From Leguminivora glycinivorella (Eukaryota > Arthropoda > Insecta > Lepidoptera > Tortricidae), in contig NC_062985.1 in assembly GCF_023078275.1 (NCBI RefSeq), positions 4,588,001 to 4,652,000 on the forward strand: a stretch of DNA of 64,000 bases, in the 5' to 3' direction. The notes under the pieces are model-generated. The model saw nothing but the letters and a program-made list of their open reading frames with translations, was not told the DNA's origin and searched no databases. Positions 1-11,190 of the stretch are shown here, piece by piece; the stretch's first letter is position 1, and every line of letters begins with the position of its first letter. The translations under genes were made by a program, and so were the position numbers.

Positions 1-16
1 TTCTAGTAATCATTTA

Positions 17-876
17 CGCCAAAGTCACTAAAATGTAGGCGTAGATGAAGTAATAAGTAAGAAAAAGTAATGTGTAACGGTAATTACATAGGTTTCTGGG
101 GCGATTTAAAGCAATCATGTTTGCAATATTCTTACGCCCCCAGTTACACGCAGTGTTTTTCATCACACTTGCAATAAAAAGATAAAAAAGTATTTATGGT
201 AGTCCAAAATACAAATTTAAACACTCCCTTGGGAAAAAGTTTTTTCTTTTACTCCTGAATAACTGATACGCCTGCGTGCGATTGCACACTTACTGCGCAA
301 GAGTGATAAAAAGTTATTAAACAACATCTTCATCGCTGGTGGAATTCGATACAAACACATCCGTAACACGGCTGACAATGCTAGACTAACTAGGTATTAA
401 GTGATTGGAAGCACTCATGGTACTATTTAGTTATGATACCTTTGTCAAAACGTCTGCACAAGTCCATTTTCTTGAACGCAGAGATAGCTGTTGTTTATCG
501 AGCTTTAGACCGAGATAGAAATATGGTATGATACGTTACGAGGTTTGAGGTGATTCTACTGAACTGGAGTTCAATTTGTGGCATTGATTTCCTTGCCTTG
601 TGCTACATCCAGATCTCGCCATGAACTTAACCGCCTTCTGAATTTCTTACAAAACTACGTCCATTAGCGACGCGTCGAATCGGATTCACCGTTCATTGTA
701 AATGTATGCAGGGCTCGATTCGACGCTCACCTGGTAAGGCGTTAAAAATAGATGCTAGATGTCGCTGTATGGGAATCAACAGCGATGAAGATGACGTTTA
801 ATAACTTTATCACTATTTTATTAATAATAAGAATATCATCTACCTACGTCTACAATACAGTGACTTTGGCGCAGTG
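17..876. repeat. Inverted-repeat (foldback) element, about 860 bp
   Basis: The block around CGCCAAAGTCACT (positions 17-50) returns inverted at 837-873, with the same following GTAGG/CGTAGATGA motif. A second inner inverted pair lies at about 300-337 and 779-813 (shared CATCTTCATCGCTG). No transposase is visible between the arms. It is probably a non-autonomous DNA transposon. Its left edge is close to the window edge, so the true terminus is uncertain. Confidence 0.5.
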
Positions 877-2149
877 AATTTAGTTTCGTAGGCCAATTCC
901 ACTTCGAGTTGTTAAAACAACGATACATGTTATGCGATTACTCACAGACGTCTGAACCGATTTGTATTATTTATCGTAATTCAAAGGTTAATTTAAGGTT
1001 ATTTGCCAACCGGCTTGGGTTACCAAATTAAAATTAGTATGAAATAACCTTGCACTAATGTAAACCACAAGATTTGGTCGATAAAATGCAACTCTCTCGT
1101 CCGTTTTCGAAGAACTAAGAGAGAATTTACCAGTCGGTGAAGTGGCAAAAAAGATTTGATTTAAATGTAACACTGTAATTAGTAACGGTCATCGAAGTTA
1201 TGAAACATAAAATTACACTGAATTCGATTACTTCAGCTTAAACCGTTTGTGTTAGTGTATTTTTAACCAATTTAAAAAAAACGGAGGAGGTTCTCAACGC
1301 ACTTTTTGCTAATCACGAAAACATCATATGAAAAACGAAGCTTAATTTAAGACAAACAATGGGTTATATGTATAAAGAAGAGAAATATGCAAACATTTAT
1401 TTCTACAGGAAAAACCAACTAAGTAGGTATTCGACTGTTTCATTAAATCGTATTTGATCGTCAACTAAATACATTCTGAATATATATACGACAAAGTAAT
1501 AAACAAAAAAATATAGGTTTTAAAATGCCATACACATAACGTACATTTCTTCATGTTTTCATATAAAACGTGCCTTCAAACTTTAAAACCGCATTATCTC
1601 AAAATCGCCTATTTACACATAGTCGGTATTTGCAGTAATAGACCGTTATCCTTTCCTTCGTCACATCACATGCAAAACCAATTATAGTCCCTATACAACT
1701 TTTTGGTAGTATGACATTGCTGATGTTTGTAAACAAACATCTTCTGGAAAAACATCTTAAAGACATTTGGTGTATTTAGCCTGGCTTAAAATAAATAATT
1801 TTGTTGATAGTTTTATTTGCAAAAATCAAATATGTACACATTAAACTTTTTTGTAGAACATAAGATGGCTACTTTAACAAAATGTTTAAATGCAAAAAAA
1901 CACTATACACCATTAAAATGTTCTACTTGGCGGATAAAGCATAAAAGTTTATATTAAATATTCATATCACATTCTGGCAGTTTATAATGCAAAAAATTGA
2001 CCATTAAGTAACTTTATGCGACAGCTATCTTTTGAATGCAGCGTCGTATCAATACATGGGTTTTAACATATTGTAGCCCTTAAAAACCTTATTCTATAGG
2101 TGCTAAAAACTCGATTTCGTCAAAAAGTCACTTAGTCGGTATTTGCATT
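877..2149. other. AT-rich stretch without a recognisable gene
   Basis: No open frame here resembles a known protein. A short degenerate direct repeat (AGTCGGTATTTGCA, followed by TAAT) occurs at about 1620 and 2133, which hints at old repeat sequence. Nothing else stands out. Confidence 0.4.
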
Positions 2150-3704
2150 AATGGGACGATATGGACTTTGCCGAATACGAATATTCGGCCGAACATTCGG
2201 TTCAGCTCTTACCGAACCGAACATTCGGCCGAATATTCGGTTACGCCATATTTTTAAAGCGGATGTTAAGATTAAAACTATAATGGTCGGCGGTAGGAGT
2301 GGTAAAATAATACTCTTGCTTCCAGTTTAGTAATGAACGGTTTATTTGAAGATGGTTAGGCTTATTGGCTACGTGCACGACAATTACGCCCACTACCATG
2401 TGAACCTGAAGTGGAAAATGTCAAAAAATGACATGTAAACAAACATTATATTTTAACGATTTTTCGTTAATTTCAAATAAATCGAATAACAAGAGCTACT
2501 ACTATTTCAAGTGTAATTTAGGTAGATAGATTATAAAGACATGGATATAATACCAAAAATCTGTTTCCAAAGCATTACTCACGGTATAAACTTCCAACCC
2601 CAGACTACAGAAAGAGTCAATAAATTGGTGCTGGCAGGGCATATAAGGAATCTTGAAGAACATAGGAGTAATGGTACCAGTTCTTCGAGCTAGTGATATG
2701 GTATTCGCTAAACCTCCGTCCCGTTAATGCCATATAAAACAAATCTAAACGTAAGTACCTAGTCATGTCCGCGGCCGCAGAAATATCCGACACGGGCTAT
2801 TCCCAGGCTAGGCCTGAATCTTTAAGCATAATCTTTTACGGCAGGAAAAATACTAACAGCGTATTGAACAATATTAGGTAAACAAAGCTTAAATATAATT
2901 TATTATAATGTTTTGTTTTGACATGTCACTTACGTTTTCTTTTCGCCGTAGCTATCCATTTAGTTCTTTGATCCAATTTCCAGTGTGCTCTAAGAAACGC
3001 ATAGAACGTGCAACGACTATTTATGCCATTATTTGTACAATTAACAACGAAACAACATTGATGCCCCATATCAAACATTACACATTGTATTATATTTTAT
3101 GAGTTTTGATAGATGACAACCACAATCAGTGTCGATTTTGACCACCGCAAGCACTGCGATCGCTTTGCTTACCCCCTCCATGCACATCGCACGAAGCCAA
3201 TATAGTTGATGCCTACGTGCGTGACATTTAAGCTGACCTTCAAGGATTGTTTTAACATAATATTAATTATGGTTCATTTAGGTCAAGCCTTTACAATGAT
3301 AAATAAACTACGTCACGACTACACTACAAAACTATTAAATGATTGATAATGGTTACTTACATACGTTACTACAACTATGTTCTTATGAATTATGATTTAG
3401 TGGATAACTAAAACTTAGTTAAAACAACTCTGAACTCTTCCCAACTCTTAAACTACGGTTTTTTAACTTGTAAACAAAACAATTGTATTTACATTTTGAC
3501 GCATATTTTAGTAGTTTCTTATAAAGCTACTAAAATAGGAGCTTATTATCCAACGGAATACGTAAGATCTTCATTAGTTATTTACTTTGTTTATTCGGTA
3601 AATATTCGGCAATGCAGCCGAATTATTCGGCCGAATACGAACATTGAAAAACTTGCCGAATATACCGAATACCGAATATTTACCGAATATTCGGCCCATC
3701 TCTA
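2150..3704. mobile_element. DNA-transposon-like element bounded by CCGAATA-rich inverted ends
   Basis: Both ends are made of clustered CCGAATA/TATTCGG units: about 2170-2245 on the left and 3595-3702 on the right, in opposite orientation. A solo copy of the right end (TTTACCGAATATTCGGCCCATCTC) lies at about 34208-34270. No transposase is recognisable in the 1.3-kb interior; the 64-codon frame at 2908-3102 matches nothing I know. The superfamily is not assigned. Confidence 0.4.
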
Positions 3705-4457
3705 ATTAGGACTAAGTTAACTTTGCATGCTGTTAGAGATGACAGTGTGACAATGTGGAGTTTGAATTTACATTATTTTTTCGTTTTGTCCCGTGTTTTT
3801 TTAAAGATAATTCAGTTCAAATCATTATCTTTCTGTTTAAAACTTGTCGTTAAAGGAAAATATGGGGAGGAAATCGGCCTGAACAAGGTTTCCTTTCAAG
3901 ATTAACGGTCTCTTTCGCAATAAAAATATTGCTTATGCCGTCTCTTATAAATAGCTATATTTAGTAATCAATTGTAATAAAATTAAACTATACGCATAAA
4001 AAATATCTATGTACTATTCGCACGGGTATTAAAGAGGTATAAATATAAAGTATATAAAACTTTCTCTTGAATTACTCTATATATTTTAAAAAACACATCA
4101 AGATTCATTGGACAGTTTTAAAGATCTAAACAAAAACAATACAGCAGGAAGCCATTTTGTTTTATACTAATAAAATAAAATATCAAATAAAAACTCAAAA
4201 TAAAGACGCGGATAACTTTAGTGCGGCTGTAAAATTTCTCTCGAAAGCTCGCCGCAGTGTCACCCTACTTTCAATCACCAAAACTTGATTCCGAGACCCC
4301 GCTGCTGCGAAAGTTGTTACTATATCGCCAAAATATTTGACAGCTAAGACAAAAAGTGAAATTTTTATGACTAATTAATGATAGATTTGTCATTTGATAT
4401 GACATCAAAATTCGACATACAATCTAGAAATATAAGAATTAGTCGAATTCGGAACTC
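3705..4457. other. No gene seen
   Basis: AT-rich sequence without recognisable coding, RNA or repeat structure. Confidence 0.4.
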
Positions 4458-4460
4458 TAA

Positions 4461-4600
4461 CGCCGTGTCTTGCGTGGGCGACGGTCGCGCGACCGTCGTC
4501 GTCGCGTCTCATACTTCCATATCGATAAGGTTTGATTTCGTATGCGTCGCATCGCCGTCCCGCGATCATCGCGCGACCGTCGCCCACGCAAGCCACGGCG
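4461..4600. mobile_element. GC-rich hairpin MITE, 140 bp, TAA target duplication
   Basis: The ends CGCCGTG...CACGGCG continue into a long imperfect palindrome (GCGTGGGCGACGGTCGCGCG on the left and its complement on the right). TAA flanks both sides (4458-4460 and 4601-4603). A 3-bp TWA duplication is typical of PIF/Harbinger MITEs. Overlapping open frames on both strands (4378-4769) are artefacts of this GC-rich palindrome. Confidence 0.7.
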
Positions 4601-4616
4601 TAATACCTTGCGGGAT

Positions 4617-4736
4617 GCATCTAAACTGTCTGCAACCCTTAAAGCGTTCGTTAAATTTTATAGTATGGGAAGTTCCATATACGTCAGCTGCGTGACGATG
4701 ATATGTCTGTCAAATGTGGTTGATGTAACTGGCCCT
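4617..4736 (-). mobile_element. MITE copy (GGGCCAGTTGCATCAACCAC family)
   Basis: This is the reverse-orientation relative of the element at 14919-15045. They share the end GGCCAGTT.CATCAACCAC, the TTTGACAGACA segment and the internal block ATGGAACTTCCCATA. The distal terminus is degenerate. Confidence 0.6.
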
Positions 4737-5039
4737 TTATCTATGACCTTGCTTATTGCTAATCTTTAAAAAAAAAAAAAGATAAGTCTGATTACATTTG
4801 TTTCACTCAGAATGTAAGTCCGCCTCTTCCTTGGGTTGTCGTCGATGCCGCTGCCATATTGAGATACTGGACTGGAGTCCACATTGGCTACTGATTCCAA
4901 CATATCTTAGATACAGATTTAGTTAATATTTTACAAAATCAGAATATCACATACACATCACAGGTAGGCAGTTAGGTATGTAGGCAATTTTAAAACTTAG
5001 TACCTCTACTTACGTATATACACATACATACATACATAC

Positions 5040-5205
5040 AATCACGCCTGTATCCCATGAAGGGATAGCCAGAGCACATGAAACTACTAAAGTATCAGTG
5101 CCACTCTTGGCAAATAAGGGGTTGACAGAAAACGAAACTGTGACATTGCAGTGACAGATTGCCTGCCTCTCGCCTACGCCACAATTTAACCCACAATTTT
5201 TAATT
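5040..5205 (+). mobile_element. SINE-like repeat fragment
   Basis: Begins after a (CATA)n run. It carries the ATCACGCCTGTATCCC...AGCACATGAAACTACTAAAG...GTGCCACTCTTGGCAAATAAGG string, which I recall as a dispersed lepidopteran repeat. No internal coding. Identification is from memory only. Confidence 0.4.
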
Positions 5206-5929
5206 TAATTTTACGTATATAGTAGGTAAGTAATGAGGATACGCTGACATTTTATCCCGCCAGGCGGCGCCTGTGCACGTGCCTAAGCATGTCACTGTCA
5301 TTCATATGTGAGAAGGAGAAAAAAAATCATCTTCTCGCTCTCACGTATGAAATTCTTTATCTGTGCAATGCACTAATAAGGTGGCGCCATCTGTCATAAC
5401 CTTTTAGTGTGCCTCCTTTTTGAGCAGTCTGTGAAAATCGCGGATATTTCAACTAGTATTTAGAGATCATTTTATCATACCCAATCTGAAAAAATCTCTT
5501 GCTTTAGAAATCCTAGGCAATAACCAATGGCATATAATTAACCGGGCAACTAAAATATTAAACGGGAAGTTAAGTCTTGCAAACAATAATATAATTTGGC
5601 TGTGTTTTAATATTGTGGCGACAAAAAAAATATATGAGCCTCAAATATTAAGCACCATTATTATTGAAAAAACGGCAGCAAATTTCAAGCGACAAAAATA
5701 TTGCCGAGGAACATTAAACAATACTTTGGCGACTAAAATAATAATTGGCACCTAGTATTGTAAAGCGTAAAAGATTTTTAATATTTGTAGGCATATAGAT
5801 GTTAGCACCTAAATAATTATACTTAGCTCATCGTTTAAAGTAGTATTTAAATGGCGGAGGCAACTAAAAAAAACACATATAATTTCTGTTTTTTTATCAT
5901 GCAGAAACGTCTGCGAGCGATATTACATA

Positions 5930-6215
5930 TTGCGCAGTTGGTAAGCGCGATGGCCCCGGCAAGGCCAAAGGTCGCAGGTTCGAGTCCTGCCGGAGGTGTG
6001 AATTTTTCCATTTTTCCTTTAATTTAAAAATACATATAAAATCGTTTCTTTATGGAAACGTTGGTCTCATCGGAAGATCAGCACTGGAAGTCACCAGCAA
6101 CACGCTGAGGTGAGGCCATTTCGTGGCACTTCATTCCTTTCTGTCGTGTTGTTAATATGTGTAATTTGTCTTGCCTGTGTTCACGAATAAATGTTTATTC
6201 TATTCAAACATCGTA
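5930..6215 (+). mobile_element. tRNA-derived SINE
   Basis: A tRNA-like head contains a D-arm-like GCGCAGTTGGTAAGCGC, an anticodon-like arm (TGGCC/GGCCA around CCGGCAA) and a perfect Pol III B box (GGTTCGAGTCC). The 5' acceptor strand does not pair with the CGGAGGT at the 3' side, so this is not a tRNA gene. The body contains GGTCTCATCGGAAGATCAGC, and the element ends in AATAAATGTTTATTCTATTC. Confidence 0.75.
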
Positions 6216-6342
6216 TTTGAGACCCGTAAACCACGGGTAGTATTTAAATTTTCACATCCTATTTTCGAGCGAGTTGCAAGCGAGGGAACGCGTACCAAAT
6301 CATTTTATAATAAGTACACAGCAAAAAGAAGTATATAAGCTT

Positions 6343-6450
6343 CTAATGGGTCGGTAACGCGCATGTGACACCCCTTGAGTTGCAGTCGTCCATAGGTTAC
6401 GTTGACCGTTTTCCATGACTCCCCAACACACATGACTTGCTATCAAAACA
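6343..6450 (+). mobile_element. SINE 3'-body fragment
   Basis: Shares CTAATGGGTCGG.AACGCGCATGTGACACCCCTTGAGTTGC and the following CGTCCATAGGTTA with fragments at 27145-27250 and 59385-59510. Confidence 0.5.
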
Positions 6451-7130
6451 GAAATAGGAAGAAAATGGACAACTTTTTACCGCCTAAATATTATGCAATC
6501 AAAAATCTACGGAAGATTATTTTGCTCTTTAACATTATGCCAGCATAAGATTCGATATTATAAAATCTGCGGAACGATTTTGCCAAAGCATATTATGATT
6601 AAGGTTTTCCTGCCAAAAAAAAAAATCTTTCAGAGTGATGTTAAGACTGCGTAAGGCCAGCCTTAGATTCGATAGAGTAAACGTCATGAAAAGTTAAATT
6701 AATTGTATAGACGAAGTTGCCTGCACCCCCAAACACCTAATTTCTTACCCATAAGTATAATATTTTGTCGACCGTTATATTTTATAAGAATCCTTTTTTT
6801 TATTAAATTGACAGCTCAGGTGATGAGTGCCGATGTATAAATTTTAAATGTAGTTTTTATATTAATTTGCTATATAAATATTTTAAAAGAACTGTATATT
6901 TTATATTAATAGACAGCCGTTTTCCTATTAAACTGTATCTCTTAAATTGTTTCCAATATAATAATTCAGTTGCCAAATAAATAGTTGGTACTCGCGTCTG
7001 AATAAACCGTAGTAATGACATTAAAATGCTACCTCATATTTAAATATTTTGAGGCCCCATTTTAGTCGCCAAACTATTATTTTTGATACCCATTTCTATG
7101 GTTATTCAGTCGCCCGATTAAATACGTGCC

Positions 7131-7592
7131 ATAACCAATTACCATTGTCGTGCCGTGTCTCAATAACGATCGGCCATGACTCGTATCGTAAGTATTGCCG
7201 CGTTTACACTTAAAACTGCGTTGTATTTTTTTAGTACTACGTCGTCGGTGGCAACAATGAACGCCTAGCTGCAGCTCCGTAACAGGTGTCGATAAGGAAC
7301 GTGCTGTGCCGACACCATCACTCCGCAGTCCGCACCCTCGTTGAGCTCTGGCAACCTTACTCACCATCAGGAACACAACACACCTTTAAATCTTATGAGT
7401 AGGTAGCCGTTTTTATATCTGGGAAGACAGGATTTTATGAGTTTTTAAAATATGATAGATATCTTGGTTTCAAAGTCAAGTAGGTCGTAAATAGTCGTGG
7501 TTAATATACATACTTAAGTAGTTTTATGTTTTCGTTTTTTTTTTTTTTCAGTATGACTCACGATAGTTTAAATGTAATTAGCACCAGCATTT
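7131..7592. other. No gene seen
   Basis: A 99-codon minus-strand frame overlaps 7077-7376 but has no recognisable domain and no splice partners that I could see. I leave it unannotated. Confidence 0.35.
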
Positions 7593-7727
7593 CGTCACTA
7601 CTTTAAAAAAAACTTGTATCTTCGTCTGTCAATGAAAAGAAAATTGTAGTAAGTATGTATGGAATGCATATAGACTTACTGCGTTTTAACTTTGAGGAAC
7701 AGCGTGAGATACGAGATTTTTTTAAAG
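7593..7727. mobile_element. Hairpin MITE, about 135 bp
   Basis: CGTCACTACTTTAAAAAAAA followed by CTTGTATCT at the left is mirrored by AGATACGAG then TTTTTTTAAAGTAGTGACG at the right. The loop is non-coding. Confidence 0.65.
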
Positions 7728-8353
7728 TAGTGACGATTTACATACAGTATGCTGACATGTGGGTAAACGTAAACACACTTTTTCCGAGAGAAACTGTTTA
7801 TTTATTCAGTAGGTAAGTATGTGCTGCAGGTACAGTCTACAATAATTATACTATGTAGTGACACTACATACATTTTATATGAAAATTAACCTCAATATCA
7901 CCATCGGTTTTTGATGCCGTTTTTTTCCACAGAAAACATACACCGAAGCTTAACGCCCATATAAAATCATGGCTTACCTTTTGAACTCCTAATTTTGCAT
8001 CCCTTTAGGCCATCTAGAAGCCCTGGACTTTAGATATGCCGCGATATAAACACTAGGCTAAGTCAAACTTCTAGGACTTAGTACACAGTAACTATAGAAC
8101 AGAACTGGACTTTGCGCACACCAAAATGTTCCTTTTTTAACGTAGAATTTAGTAAATCCGATCACATCCCACATCTTTCGGTATTTCCAAAAAAGTAATT
8201 AGATATTGGATACATGAAATAGGTTGGAGAATGTACGGTAGGAATACGTCAGAATTTGACAAATAGAAAAAGTTACACACACTCCGCGCCCGTGATCTAT
8301 GTTGGACTTTGAATGTCACAATAATTATGTTCTATGCTGACTGTACGAGTAGG
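7728..8353. other. No gene seen
   Basis: Unremarkable AT-rich sequence with no supported coding frame. Confidence 0.35.
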
Positions 8354-8355
8354 TA

Positions 8356-8491
8356 CGGTCAACCAATTTGAATCCTATGCCACTCTAGAACCCTGTCTTA
8401 TTTAAACCATGTTCTATTTGCCATAAGACATCACATTGACGTTTACTGTGCAAAGGTTCTACAGTGGCCTAGGATTCAAATTGGTTGACTG
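8356..8491. mobile_element. mariner-type MITE, 136 bp, TA target site
   Basis: Terminal inverted repeats C.GTCAACCAATTTGAATCC / GGATTCAAATTGGTTGAC.G are flanked by TA on both sides (8354-8355 and 8492-8493). They extend inward to a CCACTCTAGAACC / GGTTCTACAGTGG pair. Too short to code. Confidence 0.7.
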
Positions 8492-8959
8492 TACATACTC
8501 ATGTTAAGATGTATGAAGAGTGCATACAGACCGCCGAATGTTTGTAAGTACCACCTACACTCGATACGTAACGAGGAGAAAGTATCGCGGGGTTTTGAGA
8601 TGGAAACTGGAGATTATCGATGGCATGGCACACATTGTTTTCGTGTGACACAACTCGCCGCCGTATTCGAACAATGTATATGAATAATTTCACTGAGATA
8701 TGACACCAATCGCTCAACTAGTCCACGTGAAAAATGTGCCGTTTAACAAAAACAAAAATGTGATTTTGAATGACACATCCTGTCCATATTGCTTGTGGAG
8801 CCAATTTGTGAGGTGTTTTAAAATTCGAATAGGGTTTGTTTCAAGACATGGAGAGGGAATTTTTGAAACAGCTTTTGCGGACTCGTTAAGGATATTCGAA
8901 AGTACAGTTTAATACTGACTGTCTGTTCCGTTACGTTCTTAGAAGGTAATTATTTGCCA

Positions 8960-9302
8960 AAAAAATTAAAATTTTGAAAAAACCCCCGACCGCGACATAG
9001 TAGACCGATTTTCATGAAACATGGCTAAGAACACTCCCAACTAACTCGGCTTTCAGACAATTACGTAAGCAAATATTTTAATTTATATTAATCTGTTTTG
9101 ATGATTTAAATCGGTTCATACGTTCGGGAGCTACAATGCCACAGACAGACACACACGGACGGACGGACGGACGGACATACGGACGGACATACGGACGGAC
9201 GGACGGACGGACGGACGGACGGACGGACGGACGGACAGACGGACAGACAGACAGACACGTCAAAGTTAGAACACCCCTTCGTTTTTGCGTCGGGGGTTAA
9301 AA
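8960..9302 (+). mobile_element. Dispersed repeat family A, with (GGAC)n microsatellite
   Basis: Starts near CCCCCGACCGCGACATAG and ends in CGTTTTTGCGTCGGGGGTTAAAAA. The middle contains AAATCGGTTCAT.CGTTCGGGAGC and an expanded (GGAC)n tract at 9156-9250. Other copies lie at 16141-16290, 36292-36535, 37075-37302 and 42596-42793. The minus-strand SVRPSVRP reading frame here is a microsatellite artefact. Confidence 0.65.
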
Positions 9303-9350
9303 ATGGGCAAACTTATAGAGAGATCAACGTGCAATAAATGATGTTTAAAA

Positions 9351-9790
9351 ATAGTTATTTGTTATACAAGGGGGCAAAGTTGTATTTTAACGCCGAGTGT
9401 GGAATTGAAAAACGAGCAAGTGAAAGGATTCTATTCTATAGTTGAACCACGAGCGAAGCGAGTGGTTCGAGAATAGAATCCTGAACTTGCGAGTTTTTTA
9501 ACACACGAGAAGAAAAATACATTTGCACCCGAGTGTAACACAAAACTTTTCCCCTGACTATAGCGAGGAAACTACAACGCAAAAAATGCGTTTATCACTG
9601 CTTCCAGTAGTTCCACAGGTAAATCATCTTTATTACTAGATTCACCTACTTTTATCAATTTTAAAGCGGTTAATTTGATTTTATTCAAGGTCAAATTACT
9701 TTACCCACTAGTGGATAAAATGCGTTTTACCCGCTGGTATTAAAGGACAAAACACGCGTTTCCGAGCTAGTGAGGGGAAAAAAATATAAT
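9351..9790 (+). mobile_element. Foldback MITE
   Basis: Begins ATAGTTATTTGTTATACAAG and ends near CTAGTGAGGGGAAAA. The interior folds: AACCACGAGCGAAG / CGAGTGGTTC forms a palindrome, and CGAGCAAGT...GGATTCTAT pairs with ATAGAATCC..ACTTGCGAG. The second copy is at 11191-11622; a reverse-orientation copy is at 60113-60547. Confidence 0.65.
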
Positions 9791-9868
9791 GACGTTTATG
9801 ATGACAATGAACTTTTGTCATTCCTTTAGCAGGTACAGTCAACATTAATATTAAGTGAGTATTGTATG

Positions 9869-10310
9869 TTTTCACATTATTCGATCTGATAACGGATGTA
9901 GGAGGGCATTTTCGCCAGAAGAATCACCAAAAATTTTTTTTTGAGGTAGGATTATTTTATGTTTTTCCTACTTAGAATCACGAGCCCTTTCGATCTAGGT
10001 AAATGAGAGACAAAAAAATGGTCTATAAATTTTCTATTATAATGCATACTTTCCACTTTGTAACCGCTGCACAAAGTGTTTGAAAAATAGTAACGAAGTG
10101 GAAAAATTAAATTTGGGACGCTTTTTTCCGCCAAGTATAGGATCGAAAGGGCTCGTGATTCTGAGTATAGGAAAAACATTAAATTTACTTATTTTAGAAA
10201 AAAAATGACCAGGAAGGATATCAAAGGTAGAGTTCAAAGATGGCGCCTTCATTACGTATATGTATAGGATATCGGTCTTACATCCGATATCAGATCGGAT
10301 AATGTGAAAA
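9869..10310. mobile_element. MITE with TTTTCACATTATCCGATC ends
   Basis: The left end TTTTCACATTATTCGATCTGA is answered by ATCAGATCGGATAATGTGAAAA at the right. The 133-bp hairpin at 46980-47112 has the same ends. A second foldback element (9960-10179) sits inside it. Confidence 0.6.
9960..10179. mobile_element. Nested foldback MITE
   Basis: TGTTTTTCCTA..TAGAATCACGAGCCCTTTCGATC at the left pairs with GATCGAAAGGGCTCGTGATTC..TAGGAAAAACA at the right. It lies wholly inside the TTTTCACATTATCCGATC element. Confidence 0.6.
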
Positions 10311-10440
10311 CGCTTTAAGGGTAACGGGTAAAAAGGGAATCGTGGATTTTTTTACAGTATAGTTCGATGTTCGATGCATTTTAGTCATACAGAGCTATGC
10401 ACAGCACAGTCATGTTTTTTTTTTCCATATTCAACTACCT

Positions 10441-10554
10441 GGGCCGATTTTTGAATCTCACGGCGTTCGAATTCAGAAGATTGTCACCGAAATTGCCTAC
10501 TATTTTCAGTGACAATTTTCTGAATTCGAACGCCGTGAGATACAAAAATCGGCC
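10441..10554. mobile_element. Hairpin MITE, 114 bp
   Basis: Ends GGGCCGATTTTTGAATCTCA / TGAGATACAAAAATCGGCCC, extending inward to CGGCGTTCGAATTCAGAA and its complement. Copies: 12277-12391 (duplicate unit) and 15118-15237 (independent and more diverged). Confidence 0.7.
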
Positions 10555-11124
10555 CCTGGTTACAAAATTACTGTCATTAATCTTATGTCGTATTTGTTTG
10601 TACAGTCAATCCATTAACTTGAAACTCGTTAGCGAAAGCTCTTGGTCTCTTTTCACTGCGCCAGGCTCATGGCGACAGTGGTGTAAGTATATGTAGGTAG
10701 GTATGTAAGTACCTATAAGTTACTGTAATTCTGTTCTGACACCATACGGTTCTCCTTATCCGAGACAGTCCTAGGACGAGAGTGCAGATCTTTGCAAAGT
10801 AAAGGAGTTATTTAGCCCGCTTTACCTGCGCTTCAAGTATGGACTCGCACGCGACAAGGCAAGTTGTGCTAGAGGGGCTGATTGTAGAACAGTTATTACA
10901 CAGTGCCTCGTAGTGCCGTCATCAGAAGAGAATAGCACAACTGCACCACCCCATCGTGATCAAATCACGACCATTCCATCAGTGGGCTAGACTTTAACAA
11001 TGCCTCATCACTAATGTAATGGTGACCTCAGCCTGACGAGATCACGACTGTCAAGCGCCGTTATAATGCTCCGCTATCAGAACAGCTTACAAAAATTGAG
11101 CTAAATTTTACTGAGTGAAATTTA

Positions 11125-11190
11125 AATTATTAGCGCCGATAACGGCGAAGAGGAGTAGTAGTAGCATAACGTGGTTCAGGCAGGAGGAGA
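11125..11190 (+). repeat. Spacer between duplication units; dispersed retroelement tail
   Basis: The 66 bp AATTATTAGCGCCGATAACG...CAGGCAGGAGGAG also occurs, with the same preceding GAAATTTA, at 61183-61290. It therefore looks like the 3' part of a dispersed element, not a unique junction. Confidence 0.5.

Larger units (their letters stand above)
5520..7130. repeat. Degenerate repeat with inverted GGCGACTAAAAT-bearing flanks
   Basis: Variants of GGCGACTAAAATAATAATTGG recur at about 5530-5770 on the plus strand. They reappear in reverse at about 6960-7115 (ATTTTAGTCGCC and related). The interior holds a SINE (5930-6215). The flanks may be ends of one old element. No coding capacity was recognised. 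Confidence 0.3.
9351..11124 (+). repeat. First unit of a 1.77-kb tandem direct duplication
   Basis: This segment recurs almost base for base at 11191-12961, with a 66-bp spacer between. Differences are a few substitutions and homopolymer-length changes. It is built from MITEs: a foldback element (9351-9790), a TIR element (9869-10310) with another inside it (9960-10179), and a hairpin MITE (10441-10554). The small open frames inside (for example 9952-10252 minus, 10397-10696 plus) follow MITE arms and are not genes. Confidence 0.85.

Noticed and set aside
4378..4769. Overlapping ORFs on both strands
   Set aside because: They run across a GC-rich hairpin MITE and a second MITE; no domain.
5935..6000. 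tRNA gene (Ala-like anticodon)
   Set aside because: The acceptor strands do not pair and a SINE body follows. Only the B box is perfect.
8499..8717. Paired ORFs on both strands next to the 8356-8491 MITE
   Set aside because: No domain, no splice logic, and open on both strands at once, as often happens by chance.
9078..9263. SVRPSVRP-repeat protein
   Set aside because: It is a (GGAC)n microsatellite inside a dispersed repeat.
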